From NCBI GenBank assembly GCA_965198325.1, contig CBDAPE010000015.1, positions 186,001-250,000 of the forward strand: DNA of 64,000 nt, read 5' to 3'. Shown here in pieces: positions 48,970 through 57,473 of this stretch (positions are counted from its first letter, which is position 1; each line of letters starts with the position of its first letter). Below the pieces are notes generated by a model. That model was given only the letters and a program-made list of their open reading frames with translations, was not told the origin of the DNA and ran no database searches. A program made the position numbers and the translations under genes. This DNA is from CBDAPE01 sp965198325. Lineage in GTDB: Bacteria > Pseudomonadota > Alphaproteobacteria > UBA828 > JAPUJA01.

Positions 48970-49024
48970 TATCATGGCGGCTGCGAGCGGGTATGAACAC
49001 AGCGGGATCGGCAACGCGACGAGG
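48970..49024. repeat. Dispersed 55-bp intergenic repeat, copy 2
   Basis: This copy (tatcatggcggctgcgagcg ... gcgacgagg) matches 47665-47719 at 48 of 55 positions. It ends 9 bp before the ATG of the RfbA-like gene, so here it would form part of that gene's 5' leader. Its dyad is weaker than in copy 1. Confidence 0.7.
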
Positions 49025-49033
49025 ATTTTGCGA

Positions 49034-49903
49034 ATGAAGGGGATCGTTCTGGCGGCAGGCTCGGGCACACGGTTCTATCCGGCAACGCTGGTGATCAGCA
49101 AGCAACTTCTGCCGCTTTACGACAAGCCGCTGATCTACTACCCCCTCGCCGTGCTCATGCAGGCAGGCATTCGGGACGTGATGATCATCGTCACGGAGCA
49201 CGACCTGGCACGCTTCGAACAACTGCTGGGCGACGGCGCGCGGCTTGGAATTTCGATCCGCTATCGCATCCAGCCCGAGCCGTTGGGCATTCCCGACGTC
49301 TTCCGGCTGGCCACGGATTTCATAGACGACGAACCGATCGCGCTGATCCTGAGCGATAACGTGATCTACGGCGACAACCTCGGCGAGCGGATCGCCCCCC
49401 TGCCCGCGCCGGGCGGGCTGACCCTGTTCGCGCACCCGGTGGACGACCCCCAGAATTACGGCGTCTTCGAGTTCGCCGAGGACGGCACGGCCATCGGCTG
49501 CGTCGACAAACCGGCGGTCCCGGCCTCCAGCTACGCGGCGATCGGACTTTACCTGTGCGATCCCTCCGTGGTCGACATCGCCAAGGCCCTGACCCCGTTG
49601 GCCCAGGGCGAGCTGGAGATGGACGACATGGTTCGGCCTTATTTCGAGCAGGGCCGGGTCGAGGTGCGCCAGCTCGAGGATGGCTATGCCTGGTTCGATA
49701 CAGGGACGCCCGAGCGGCTCTACACCGCCTCGCGGTTCGTGCGCGAGATCGAGGGCCGGTTGGGCATCAAAATCGCCTGTCTCGAGGAAATTGCCCTCGC
49801 CCAGGGCTTCATCGGCCGGGCCGAGCTTGCCGGCCTGCTCGAGCCCATGACCAACTCGCTCTACGGACGCTATCTGGAACGGTTGCTGAAGGTGGCGGGC
49901 TAA
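49034..49903 (+). CDS. Sugar-1-phosphate nucleotidyltransferase (RfbA-like)
   Basis: A 289-residue enzyme of the glucose-1-phosphate thymidylyltransferase (RmlA/RfbA) family, which makes dTDP-glucose for deoxysugar and surface polysaccharide synthesis. The nucleotide-binding AAGSGTRFYPATLVISKQLLPLYDKPLIYYPL is at the start; the family usually has GGSGTRL. Other landmarks are the metal Asp in ILSDNVIYG (near 110), the PVDDPQNYGVFEF region, DKPAVPASSYAAIGLY (near 170) and the late GYAWFDTGTPERL. It differs from typical RmlA in a few of these, so another hexose-1-phosphate is possible. It meets the methyltransferase pseudogene tail to tail with a 4-bp overlap. Confidence 0.85.
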   Translation: MKGIVLAAGSGTRFYPATLVISKQLLPLYDKPLIYYPLAVLMQAGIRDVMIIVTEHDLARFEQLLGDGARLGISIRYRIQPEPLGIPDVFRLATDFIDDEPIALILSDNVIYGDNLGERIAPLPAPGGLTLFAHPVDDPQNYGVFEFAEDGTAIGCVDKPAVPASSYAAIGLYLCDPSVVDIAKALTPLAQGELEMDDMVRPYFEQGRVEVRQLEDGYAWFDTGTPERLYTASRFVREIEGRLGIKIACLEEIALAQGFIGRAELAGLLEPMTNSLYGRYLERLLKVAG

Positions 49904-50962
49904 GCGTCGGCCGGGGCAAGGCGAACGAACAGGGCGCCTGCGGCGACGAACGCACAATCGATCCGCTCGCGCTGTTCAGCAAGGAAACGATCTCCGACCT
50001 CGCGCGGGCCGTCGCCGAGGTGCCAGAGGTAATCGTCGAGCACGATCCAGCCGCCGGCGACCAGGTGGGGCGCCCACGGGGCGACATCCTGGGCGACGAA
50101 GGCCTCGTCGTGATTGCCGTCGATATGGAGCAGCGCGATGCGGCCGGCGTAACGCGTGCGGCCCTGGCCCGGATTGTCGATCTCAAGCCCGGGCCTGTAG
50201 TCTGCGGCCGCTTCGGCCGAGGGTGCGCGGAGGAAATTCGCGACCTCGCCCCCGACCATCGCGAGATTGGTCCTGAAAATTCGGAAGGCAAGGTCGAAAT
50301 CCATCCGGTCGGCCCACGCGTTGACCGGGCCGCCCTTGTCGAACTGGTGACGGGCCTCGGCCGACCAGGGATCGATGCAGAGCAGCGGCCCCCGATTGTA
50401 ACGCCGTGCGAGCCACGCGAGGGCGGCCGCCGACTTGCCCCAGAGCGAGCCGGTCTCGACCCAATCGCCGGGCGGGCAGCGGCGGGCAAGCTCCGCCAGC
50501 GCCCAAATTTTCTCGATCGCGCACTGGCCGGGAACGCCCGCAGCCGACTGGAACAGGCCGTGCGCTTCGATCGGGTCGAGCACCGAAGCCGCGGGCGGCG
50601 TGCCGGCGATAGCCGTCGAGCGAATCGAGCAAGGAATCGTGGATCAGGCGCACGCCGGGCGCAACTTCGGCCAGATGGGATTCGAGATAGGTGCCGATCA
50701 CCGGATGGGGCGTGAAGATCGCACCGACCTGATTCTGCCGGACGGTATCGCGAAGCGCATCGGCAAATCCGGGGTCCGTGATATCGGGCAGATATGCCCA
50801 GTCGCCATAGCTGTCGCTCGCAGGGTCGAACCGCACGGACGAGGCGCCGATCAGCCGTTTGAGCGCCGTCTCGCTGCGACGGGCGAAGCGAAGCGAGCGC
50901 TCCATGCCGCCTAGAAACACCAGGATGGTTTCATTCGTCGAGGTCTTGAATGTCTCGGTCAT
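49900..50962 (-). pseudogene. Two-part methyltransferase, single-base frameshift
   Basis: The frame from ATG 50962 encodes about 120 residues (MTETFKTSTNETILVFLGGMERSLRFARRS... GVRLIHDSLLDSLDGYRR). It then shifts by one extra base near 50600-50612 into a second frame that continues VLDPIEAHGLFQSAAGVPGQ. This encodes a class I SAM methyltransferase domain of the Methyltransf_24 type: WVETGSLWGKSAAALAWLA for SAM, ALLHIDGNHDEAFVAQD and GGWIVLDDYLWH. Without the base the protein would be about 353 residues. The N-terminal part has no family I can name, with a possible Rossmann-like start. Neighbouring genes suggest a sugar or glycan substrate. A sequencing error cannot be excluded. Confidence 0.75.
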
Positions 50963-51109
50963 GGAAGACTTCCGGCGTGGTCGGTCCCGGCCCCGGTTCG
51001 GCGGCGAAGAGATGTGGATTATGCTTGCTGCCCGGTAAGAGAACCGTTAACTCTGCCGCGCGGTTGGGGCCGCGCTTGCGACACCGTCGCGGCAACCGGA
51101 GGAACCAGT

Positions 51110-52114
51110 ATGGCCGACCTGATCGAGCTGACGCTCGATGAAACCGAGGCGGGCGCGCGGGCCGCGCTGAGCCGACTCGCCCTCGCAGAGCGCGAGCGGG
51201 AACGCATCCTCGACGAGTTGCTGTTCGCGGAGCTTTCGGGCAAACGCAGCCACGGGCTGGTGCGCGTCCCCTGGTTGATCAACTGGATGAGCGACAAGCG
51301 CCACGCGGCGCCGCGACCGACCCACGAAAGTCCGATGATCAGTCATTTCGATTGCACCGGCTCGATCGGCTATCTGGCGGCCGGCGACCTGGCGACAACC
51401 GCCGGCGAAATGGCGAAGCGATCGGGGTTTCACCTGTGCGTCGCCCACGGCATCTTTCCCACCGGCGTGCTCAGCTACTACCTCCGGGACGTTGTCGCCG
51501 GCGGCCTGCTGGCCGCGGCTTTGGGGCGGACGCCCTGGCTCGTCAAACCGCGCGCCGCCAGCCGGCGGTTCTTGGGCACCAATCCCGTGGCCTTCGGCTT
51601 TCCTGACGGTGGCGACGAGCCATTCCTGTGCGACCTGACGACCGCGGCCACCTCGTTCGGCCAACTTCTGCTGGCCCGGGCCGGGATCGAGCCGTTCGAG
51701 CCCGAGAAATTCGTCACCGCGGACGGCGCAACCCCCGCTACGCCCGACGACCTGTTCGGGCCCAAAGGGTTGTTCGAGGGTGCGATTGTCCAGGAGCTGG
51801 AGGGAAAAAACGATGCCCGCCAGGTTGCCCTCCTGATGGCCGTCGAGGTGTTGACTGGATTTTTCGCCGGCACCGAATCAAAGGGCGGTCTTGTCTTCAT
51901 GGCCCTCGACCCGGCGCAGTTCCCCACCTTCGACGCGGCCGCCGCGCGCAAGGTCATCGGGGTGGCGAGCGAAGCCATGGCGCCGGAGACCCTTCCGGGC
52001 GCGCATGGCGCGGCCTTCCGGGCCCGAGCCCTGGCGCGTGGTCGGATCAGCGTGGTCGGATCGTTGTGGGACGAGATCGTCGCGCTGGGTAAGGCAGCGC
52101 CGCGCTGTCCTTGA
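51110..52114 (+). CDS. Malate/L-lactate dehydrogenase family (LDH2) oxidoreductase
   Basis: A 334-residue NAD(P)-dependent oxidoreductase of the LDH2/MDG2 fold, which acts on 2-hydroxy acids or cyclic imines. Family marks: the RSHGLVRVPWLINW motif with the catalytic His near 46, a segment LAAALGRTPWLVKPRAA, GTNPVAFGFP (near 163), and a C-terminal FTGTESKGGLVF-like region. The usual GTP...PxGxxxxxxGN core is modified. The start ATG follows CGGAGGAACC. Its stop lies in the first unit of a 28-bp tandem repeat. Substrate unknown. Confidence 0.82.
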   Translation: MADLIELTLDETEAGARAALSRLALAERERERILDELLFAELSGKRSHGLVRVPWLINWMSDKRHAAPRPTHESPMISHFDCTGSIGYLAAGDLATTAGEMAKRSGFHLCVAHGIFPTGVLSYYLRDVVAGGLLAAALGRTPWLVKPRAASRRFLGTNPVAFGFPDGGDEPFLCDLTTAATSFGQLLLARAGIEPFEPEKFVTADGATPATPDDLFGPKGLFEGAIVQELEGKNDARQVALLMAVEVLTGFFAGTESKGGLVFMALDPAQFPTFDAAAARKVIGVASEAMAPETLPGAHGAAFRARALARGRISVVGSLWDEIVALGKAAPRCP

Positions 52115-52247
52115 ACGCGCTCAGGCGCCGCGCAGTCCTTGAACGCGCTCAGGCACCGCGCTGTCCTTGAACGCGCTCAGGCGCCGCGCTGTCCTTGAAC
52201 GCGCTCAGGCGCCGCGCTGTCCTTGAACGCGCTCAGGCGCCGCGCAG
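52097..52247. repeat. 28-bp tandem repeat, about 5.4 units
   Basis: Units start at 52097, 52125, 52153, 52181 and 52209, with a partial unit at 52237. The unit begins GCGCCGCGCTGTCCTTGAAC and ends GCGCTCAG. Units differ by at most one or two bases (CAGTCC in unit 2, GCACC in unit 3) and have no spacers. The first unit contains the stop codon of the LDH2-type gene. The rest fill the gap to the convergent pentapeptide-repeat gene. Confidence 0.95.
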
Positions 52248-52273
52248 GCTGGCGCGACCAATTTGGGTCCACG

Positions 52274-53776
52274 TTATGTCGAGCCCCGGGAACGCCCTGC
52301 GAGCAGGGCTTCGAGATCGTCGAGGAAGTCGGTGGCGGACGGGCCCTCGCCCTCGCCGGCGGCTTCGAGCGCCTGGCGCAGGCCGGGCGCCCGATCCGCG
52401 AAGAACGGCGGCGCGAGGCCAACGACCTTGGCGTCCGTGAAATCAGTTTTGACCATGCCCGCCTCGAACAGGTGGATGCCCGCGAGATCGGCGCGTTTGA
52501 GCACGCACTGATTGAGCCGGGCGTAGGCGCATTTCGCGCCGTGCATGGTCGCGTCGATCAGATCGGCGGCCAGATAGGCCTGAACCAGAACGGCGCCATC
52601 GAGTTTCGCACCGACAAGCGCCATCGAGGCGGGGGGATCGCCGGTGAGCATCGCGCGATAAAGATAAGCTCCCGCAAGATCGGCCCCGCTCAGGTCGCAA
52701 TCCCGGAAGTTCGCGGTTCGCCCGCCGAAGGCGCGCATATCGGCGCCCGGGAAGGCGCATTCGATCGCCGAGAGATTTTCCGCCATGGCCTCGCGAAACA
52801 CGGCCTCCCGCACGGAACTGTCGGTCCAGTGGGTCGCCTCGAGCTTGGCGCCGGCCAGGTTGGCGCGGGGCAGGTGGCAGGCAGAAATGCGGGCGCGCTG
52901 GAGCCCCGCGCCGGCCAGATCGGCTTCGGGAAACGCGCAATCGTGGAAATCCGCTTCGGGCGCCTTGAGATGACGGGCGCGCAGCCCCTTGGCCGTGACC
53001 CCGTCGAGGCGGAGGCGGGCGAGATCGGCATCTTCGAGGCACAACCCGTCGGCCCCGGTGAGCCGCTGAAGGACGGTTCCCTCGCCGCTCGCCCGGTGCA
53101 GCGACGCCCCGGCCATGCGCGATTTGATCACCGTGCACTGGGACAGATGGGCGGCCTCGAAATCGGTCCCGTCGAGCAGGCATTCGTTGATCGTCGCGCC
53201 CTGCAGATTGGCCCGCTCGAAGCGGGCACCGGTCAGATTACACTGATAGAAGGCCGAACCCGCGAGCGCGGCACCGTCGAGGCGCACACCGCTCATGACG
53301 CAGCCATGAAACAGAAAACCGGTCGCATCGACGAGTCGGGAGAGATCGGCTTCGCGAAAATCGCAGACCTGAGCGGCCAGCGCGTGGACATAGGCACCGG
53401 CCAGATTGGCACCGGTGAGCCGGGTGCGCTCCATGCCCGGGCAGATCAGGGCGGCCCCCTCGAGATCGGCTCCGGAGAAGTCGGTGCCGTGAAGCCGTGC
53501 GCGGTTGAGCGTGGCCTGGCGCAAATCGAAGCCCGAGAGGTCGAGGCCAGCCAGATCGGCCTCGGCAAGCTGCAGGCCGTTGCCTGTTTCGTCGATAAGG
53601 GCCTGGTTAAAGACGGAAAGCTCACCGGCCGCCGCGTCGCGGTCGGGGCGAATCGCCCAGGCTTCAAGGCGAAGGCGGTGCTCGCCCGCAGGCGCGGAAG
53701 AGGCGGGCTCGTCGCCCACACGATCGCTCCCAATCAGGCGGATCGGAGTGGCTTGTTCGACTGTGCTGTCACTCAC
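52274..53776 (-). CDS. Pentapeptide-repeat protein
   Basis: A 500-residue protein dominated by A(D/N)LxX pentapeptide repeats from about residue 70 to 460 (for example LSGFDLRQATLNRARLHGTDFSG, GANLAGAYV, GADLAGAYLYRAML). These should fold as a right-handed quadrilateral beta helix. About 65 residues at the N-terminus and 40 acidic residues at the C-terminus lie outside the repeat. No signal peptide or kinase domain is seen, so the role is unknown; some members mimic DNA. GTG 53776 is preferred because AGGAAGGAAAC precedes it; ATG 53824 would add 16 residues. Confidence 0.88.
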   Translation of the reverse strand: MSDSTVEQATPIRLIGSDRVGDEPASSAPAGEHRLRLEAWAIRPDRDAAAGELSVFNQALIDETGNGLQLAEADLAGLDLSGFDLRQATLNRARLHGTDFSGADLEGAALICPGMERTRLTGANLAGAYVHALAAQVCDFREADLSRLVDATGFLFHGCVMSGVRLDGAALAGSAFYQCNLTGARFERANLQGATINECLLDGTDFEAAHLSQCTVIKSRMAGASLHRASGEGTVLQRLTGADGLCLEDADLARLRLDGVTAKGLRARHLKAPEADFHDCAFPEADLAGAGLQRARISACHLPRANLAGAKLEATHWTDSSVREAVFREAMAENLSAIECAFPGADMRAFGGRTANFRDCDLSGADLAGAYLYRAMLTGDPPASMALVGAKLDGAVLVQAYLAADLIDATMHGAKCAYARLNQCVLKRADLAGIHLFEAGMVKTDFTDAKVVGLAPPFFADRAPGLRQALEAAGEGEGPSATDFLDDLEALLAGRSRGST

Positions 53777-54106
53777 GCTGGACGTTTCCTTCCTGACCAA
53801 AACAAAGCCCGCTATTCGGGGCATGAACGCTTGAATCGCTGCGGCTTTCGGACGTCGAGTGTCGTTTGTTCATCGCTGTCCGCCAAGACAGCCTTGAGTG
53901 GGATCGCGCCGGGTTCTCCCCCTGCTTTCGAACGAGTTACCCTAGATAAATCTTATTAACGCTTTACAAATCGAATGACGGTTTAGTGAGCGGGTCTCCT
54001 GCCCAAACTCGGATGCCCGGGATTAACAAACGTTAAACCTCTTGGATCAACACTAGCGTTGAAACCAAGCTGCAACGGTCGCAATCGAGCAGGAACGAAC
54101 GCCCGC
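53777..54106. other. Intergenic region without recognised gene
   Basis: About 330 bp between the divergent pentapeptide-repeat gene and a weak plus-strand frame. The stretch 53940-54055 is AT-rich for this genome (tctta-ttaacg, gattaacaaacgttaaacc) and probably holds promoters for one or both directions. I see no RNA gene or clear operator here. Confidence 0.5.
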
Positions 54107-54462
54107 ATGAGCATCGGACCCGTCAGGGATAATTTCGCGTCAGTCCTTCCCCCGAAAACGCTCGACGACGAGCAGCAGTTTCTGGACGACGTTGCCGGGC
54201 AGTATCCAAAAATAGAATCCCCCACGGAACACGCCGTCCGACGGCCTGTAGCGACTCTCGTGCGTGGGCGCGTTTGGAATATGCCGGAGACGGGAGTGAA
54301 AATCTCCAGCGTGGCGGACTGTTGTTCAAACCCTTCGCCCATTTCCAGATGGACCAGATGATCGAGGCGGGCATCCTTGGCCCAGACCAGCTCGATGGGC
54401 TCGAATTGTTGGGTGCTGTCTACCCCGATCTCTGCACGACGACTTACGCAGTCTTTCGCTGA
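54107..54462 (+). pseudogene. Possible degraded small gene before the sulfotransferase remnant
   Basis: A frame from ATG 54107 (MSIGPVRDNFASVLPPKTLDDEQQFLDD...) stays protein-like to about 54325. There a shift to the next frame gives LLFKPFAHFQMDQMIEAGILGPDQLDGLELLGAVYPD and a stop at 54462. The two pieces together would make about 118 residues. I recognise no family, and the frameshift is inferred only from how protein-like each half looks. The sulfotransferase-like pseudogene follows after 39 bp. Confidence 0.3.
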
Positions 54463-54501
54463 GAGCTTTATCCACCACGACGAATTTTACCTGGATCCGC
54501 C

Positions 54502-55382
54502 ATGTCACATACCGATCGAATCATTTTTCTGGTAGCCAGTGCCGGGTTTTCGGGCTCGAAGTGGCTCGCCGCGTCGCTCGACCGGCACCCCGATATCCTG
54601 TGCACCCACTCGGCGTGCGATTTTCAGATCTGGGATCGCCGTTACAGCGCGGAAGAGTTCGACCGCTGCACCGAGGAGGAGTGGATCCACCGGGCCAAGA
54701 AGCCCCTCGATCAATACCCCGAAGAGCTCGCTGGGCGCGGCGAGGCAAGGGTCTACGGCAACGTACACCGTTACCGGATCTGCGATCTTGCGGAGAATTT
54801 TCGCCGCTGGCCGCCGACAATTCCCGTGGCTTACGTCAATCTGGTGCGCCACCCGGTCCTGTGGGCCCAATCGGGCGCCCACCAGTTCGAAACCCTCGCC
54901 GAGACGAACCTGTTCATGCGTTTCGAACTGCTGCAAAGCGCGATGACGGGTTACGACCTTTATCGGACGCTGGCGGCCCGGCACGGCATCGACCTGCTCG
55001 ACTGGCCGACGCTCGCCTTCCTCTCCACCTGCCAATACATGTCGACCCTGGTTGCGGATACGTAACTGATCCCCGGTGCGGAGACTGTGTCGATGGAGCG
55101 CCTGACGAGTGAGCCCGCCTTTTTCCGCAGCGTTGCCGAGACCTGACCCGGGGCGGGATCGAAATTGACGATGCCTATATCGACGAGGTCTTCGATCAGG
55201 GCCACGTCAACCGGCACCGGGACAGCGCGGAAAGCGCCGTGGTGACGACGCCGGCCGAGCAATTCGACGCCTGGGCACCCTGGCAGCGAGAAGCCTTTCT
55301 GCACTTTCTCGGCAAGTACCGGGTCGACGCGGCCTACGACCCTCTCGGATATAGCTTCGATTTCTGCAAAGCGGCGGCGTAA
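54502..55382 (+). pseudogene. Sulfotransferase-like gene with nonsense and frameshift
   Basis: The frame from ATG 54502 begins MSHTDRIIFLVASAGFSGSKWLAASLDRHPDILCTHSA. This resembles the PAPS-binding phosphate loop of sulfotransferases, with VNLVRHPVLWAQSG further on as the second PAPS site. At 55063-55065 a TAA interrupts it, with the same frame continuing LIPGAETVSMERLTSEPAFFRSVAE. At about 55141 one base is missing, and the next frame runs LTRGGIEIDDAYIDEVFDQGHVNRH to a stop at 55382. The uninterrupted protein would be about 293 residues. Two independent lesions indicate a true pseudogene of a surface-glycan or lipid sulfotransferase; the substrate is unknown. Confidence 0.75.
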
Positions 55383-55406
55383 GAAGCCGACCGGGTATAG
55401 ATGCCC

Positions 55407-56051
55407 CTACGCGGCCCGGCTGCGCGCTTTGATCACCTTCGCCGGGTTGCCCACCGCAACGACGTCTTCTGGAATGTCCGCGGTTACAACGGCGCCGGCG
55501 CCGACGATGCTACGTGCTCTGATCGTCACGTTGGGAATCACGTTGACACCGATACCCAGGAACACCTCCGCGCCGATCCGAACGCGCCCAGCAATGGTGC
55601 AGCCCGGCCCGATGAATGCGCGCGGCCCGACGACCGCGTCGTGCCCGATGTTGACCTGCGCGTCGATCACGCTTGCTTCGCCGATTTCCGCCTCGGGATG
55701 GATCGCGCACTGACATAGAATCACCGTGCCGTCGGCGAGTTCCGAATAGGGCGAGACGATGCTGCTCGGGTGGACCACGGGCACGGCAAGCCGGCCGGCC
55801 GCCTTCTTGATGTCGCGCACATAGCGCGCCCGCGCCGAGCCGTCGCCGACGCCGACGAGAAATTCATTGGCCCGGACGAAGTCGCGATCGTCGAGCAGCG
55901 CGTCGCCGCCCAGTACCTGGCAATCCAAGACCGCCTCGCCCGCGTGCCGGGCGGTATTGAGGAAACCCGCAACCGGGCGACCGGCAGCCCGACAGGTTTC
56001 GAGCACGCAGCGGCCTTCGCCGGTTCCGATTATGACGAGAGGGCTGGACAT
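55407..56051 (-). CDS. NeuD/PglD-like sugar O/N-acyltransferase
   Basis: A 214-residue acyltransferase. The N-terminal Rossmann-like domain (SPLVIIGTGEGRCVLETCRAAGRPVAGFL) carries the sugar-nucleotide site. The C-terminal left-handed beta helix of hexapeptide repeats (VILCQCAIHPEAEIGEASVIDAQVNIGHDAVVGPRAFIGPG..., residues 108-205) includes the catalytic His in NIGHDAVVG. NeuD O-acetylates sialic acid and PglD N-acetylates UDP-4-amino sugars; PglD enzymes work after an aminotransferase such as the DegT protein in this operon. It starts 9 bp after the PaaK-like gene. Confidence 0.85.
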   Translation of the reverse strand: MSSPLVIIGTGEGRCVLETCRAAGRPVAGFLNTARHAGEAVLDCQVLGGDALLDDRDFVRANEFLVGVGDGSARARYVRDIKKAAGRLAVPVVHPSSIVSPYSELADGTVILCQCAIHPEAEIGEASVIDAQVNIGHDAVVGPRAFIGPGCTIAGRVRIGAEVFLGIGVNVIPNVTIRARSIVGAGAVVTADIPEDVVAVGNPAKVIKARSRAA

Positions 56052-56060
56052 CGCGGCCTC

Positions 56061-57473
56061 CTAGGCGCCCGGTTCCGGGCGGCTGTCGATGACGCGGCGC
56101 GCCTTGAAATCGGTCGCGCCGAGCGCGCCGGCGGGCTTGAGGGCGACGGGAAGGCGAAGTCCGATCAGGGTCGATAGCCGGGCCTCGGCCTCGGCCAAAA
56201 CGACGGCGCTCGCCGGATCCTCCGGCGAACGGTCGGGTGCCAACTCGACGTCGATGCACGCCTCGTCGAGCGCGCCAATTCGCTCGACCCGGATGCGGAA
56301 TTCCGTTCCTAGGCCCGGGACACTGCGCAACGCCTCCTCGACAACCGAGGGGTAGAACTTTACGCCGCGGACGATCAGCAGATCGTCGAGCCGGCCGATG
56401 ATGCCCCGGAGAAGGCGCGGATAGGTGCGCCCGCAGGCACAGGGCTCGTCGGTCATCACCGTCTCGTCGCACGGGAAGTAGCGGATCATGGGCTGAGATT
56501 TTCGCCACAAATGGGTATAGACGACGGCACCCGTCTCACCCATGGGTCGCGCCTCGTTGGGCGCGTCCGGGCGCACGATCTCCGTGTAATCGACGTCTGT
56601 ATAGGCGTGCATACCCGCCCGCTCGGCGCATTCCATATTCGAACAGGGATGAAGTTCGGCGACGTTGCCGAAATCGATCGCAGCAAGCGCCCAGGCCTCC
56701 TCGAGGCGCTGCTTGACCGCAGGAATTCCGGCACCCGGCTCGCCACCAAAAAAGCCCAGCCGAAGCCGCGAGGCCGGCGCGTCGACGCGGAGGCGGGCGG
56801 CCGTATCGACGAGATGGAGGGCGTAGGTCGGGGTCGCGCACAACACGCTGGCAGCCACCCGTTCGAGCAATGCGATCTGGCGCTCGGAGTCGCCGCCGCC
56901 GACCGGGAACACCGTTGCTCCGATCCGCTCCGCAGCGCCGAGCAGGCCCCAGCCGCCGACGAAGAGGCTCAAGGGAAAGGCAATCTGGACGATATCGTCG
57001 GGGCGCAGGCCCGCCGCCCAGCACTGCATCGCCTGGGCGTCCGAGATATGGGTCCAGTCGTCGCCTGAAATCGCGAACAGGGTCGGCGCCCCGGTGGTAC
57101 CCGAGGTTCCCTGGATGCGCAGAATTTTCGACGGATCGACCCCAAGGTAATCGCCGAAGGGCGGATGGCGTTCCTGGGACTCCCGGAGCATCGCCTTGGT
57201 TACGATGGGAATTTACTCTGTGAAGTCCTCGAGATGGCGAATTTCGTCGGGTGTGACGCCGTGGCCATCGTAGAGGTCTTTGTAGAAGGGAATCGCGTGG
57301 TAAGCGTAGTCGAGCTGAACCCTAATTCGCTCGAAAATCAACCGGCGGCGCTCAGCCGGTGCGCGGGTCTCGCGCTCTTCGTCCCAAAACCGGCGATATC
57401 CATCGCGGGCAGGAGTACACGACGCCGTCGCCTCCTGGATGGCGGGGGCCTGTACTGGCTGGGACGGGCTCAC
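56061..57473 (-). pseudogene. PaaK-like adenylate-forming ligase with in-frame TAA
   Basis: Read through one stop, the gene encodes about 470 residues of the phenylacetate-CoA ligase family. The first 86 codons (from GTG 57473) end ...DEIRHLEDFTE-TAA (57215-57213). The same frame continues IPIVTKAMLRESQERHPPFGDYLG and then the adenylation core: GTSGTTGAPTLFAISGDDW, GFFGGEPGAG, MECAERAGMHAYTDVDYTEIV, GETGAVVYTHLWRKSQPMIRYFPCDETV and RGIIGRLDDLLIVRGVKFYPSVVEEAL. Related genes usually have a Lys or Arg where the TAA is. The GTG start overlaps the preceding stop (GTGA), placing it firmly in the glycan operon. A restart at ATG 57191 would lose the N-terminal 94 residues. Confidence 0.82.

Noticed and set aside
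52097..52247. Regular 28-bp repeats as a CRISPR array
   Set aside because: Units are contiguous with no spacers between them and there are no cas genes nearby; it is a plain tandem repeat.
52223..53959. A 578-codon plus-strand frame opposite the pentapeptide-repeat gene
   Set aside because: It is the complement of a highly repetitive gene; its own repeats just mirror the pentapeptide pattern.
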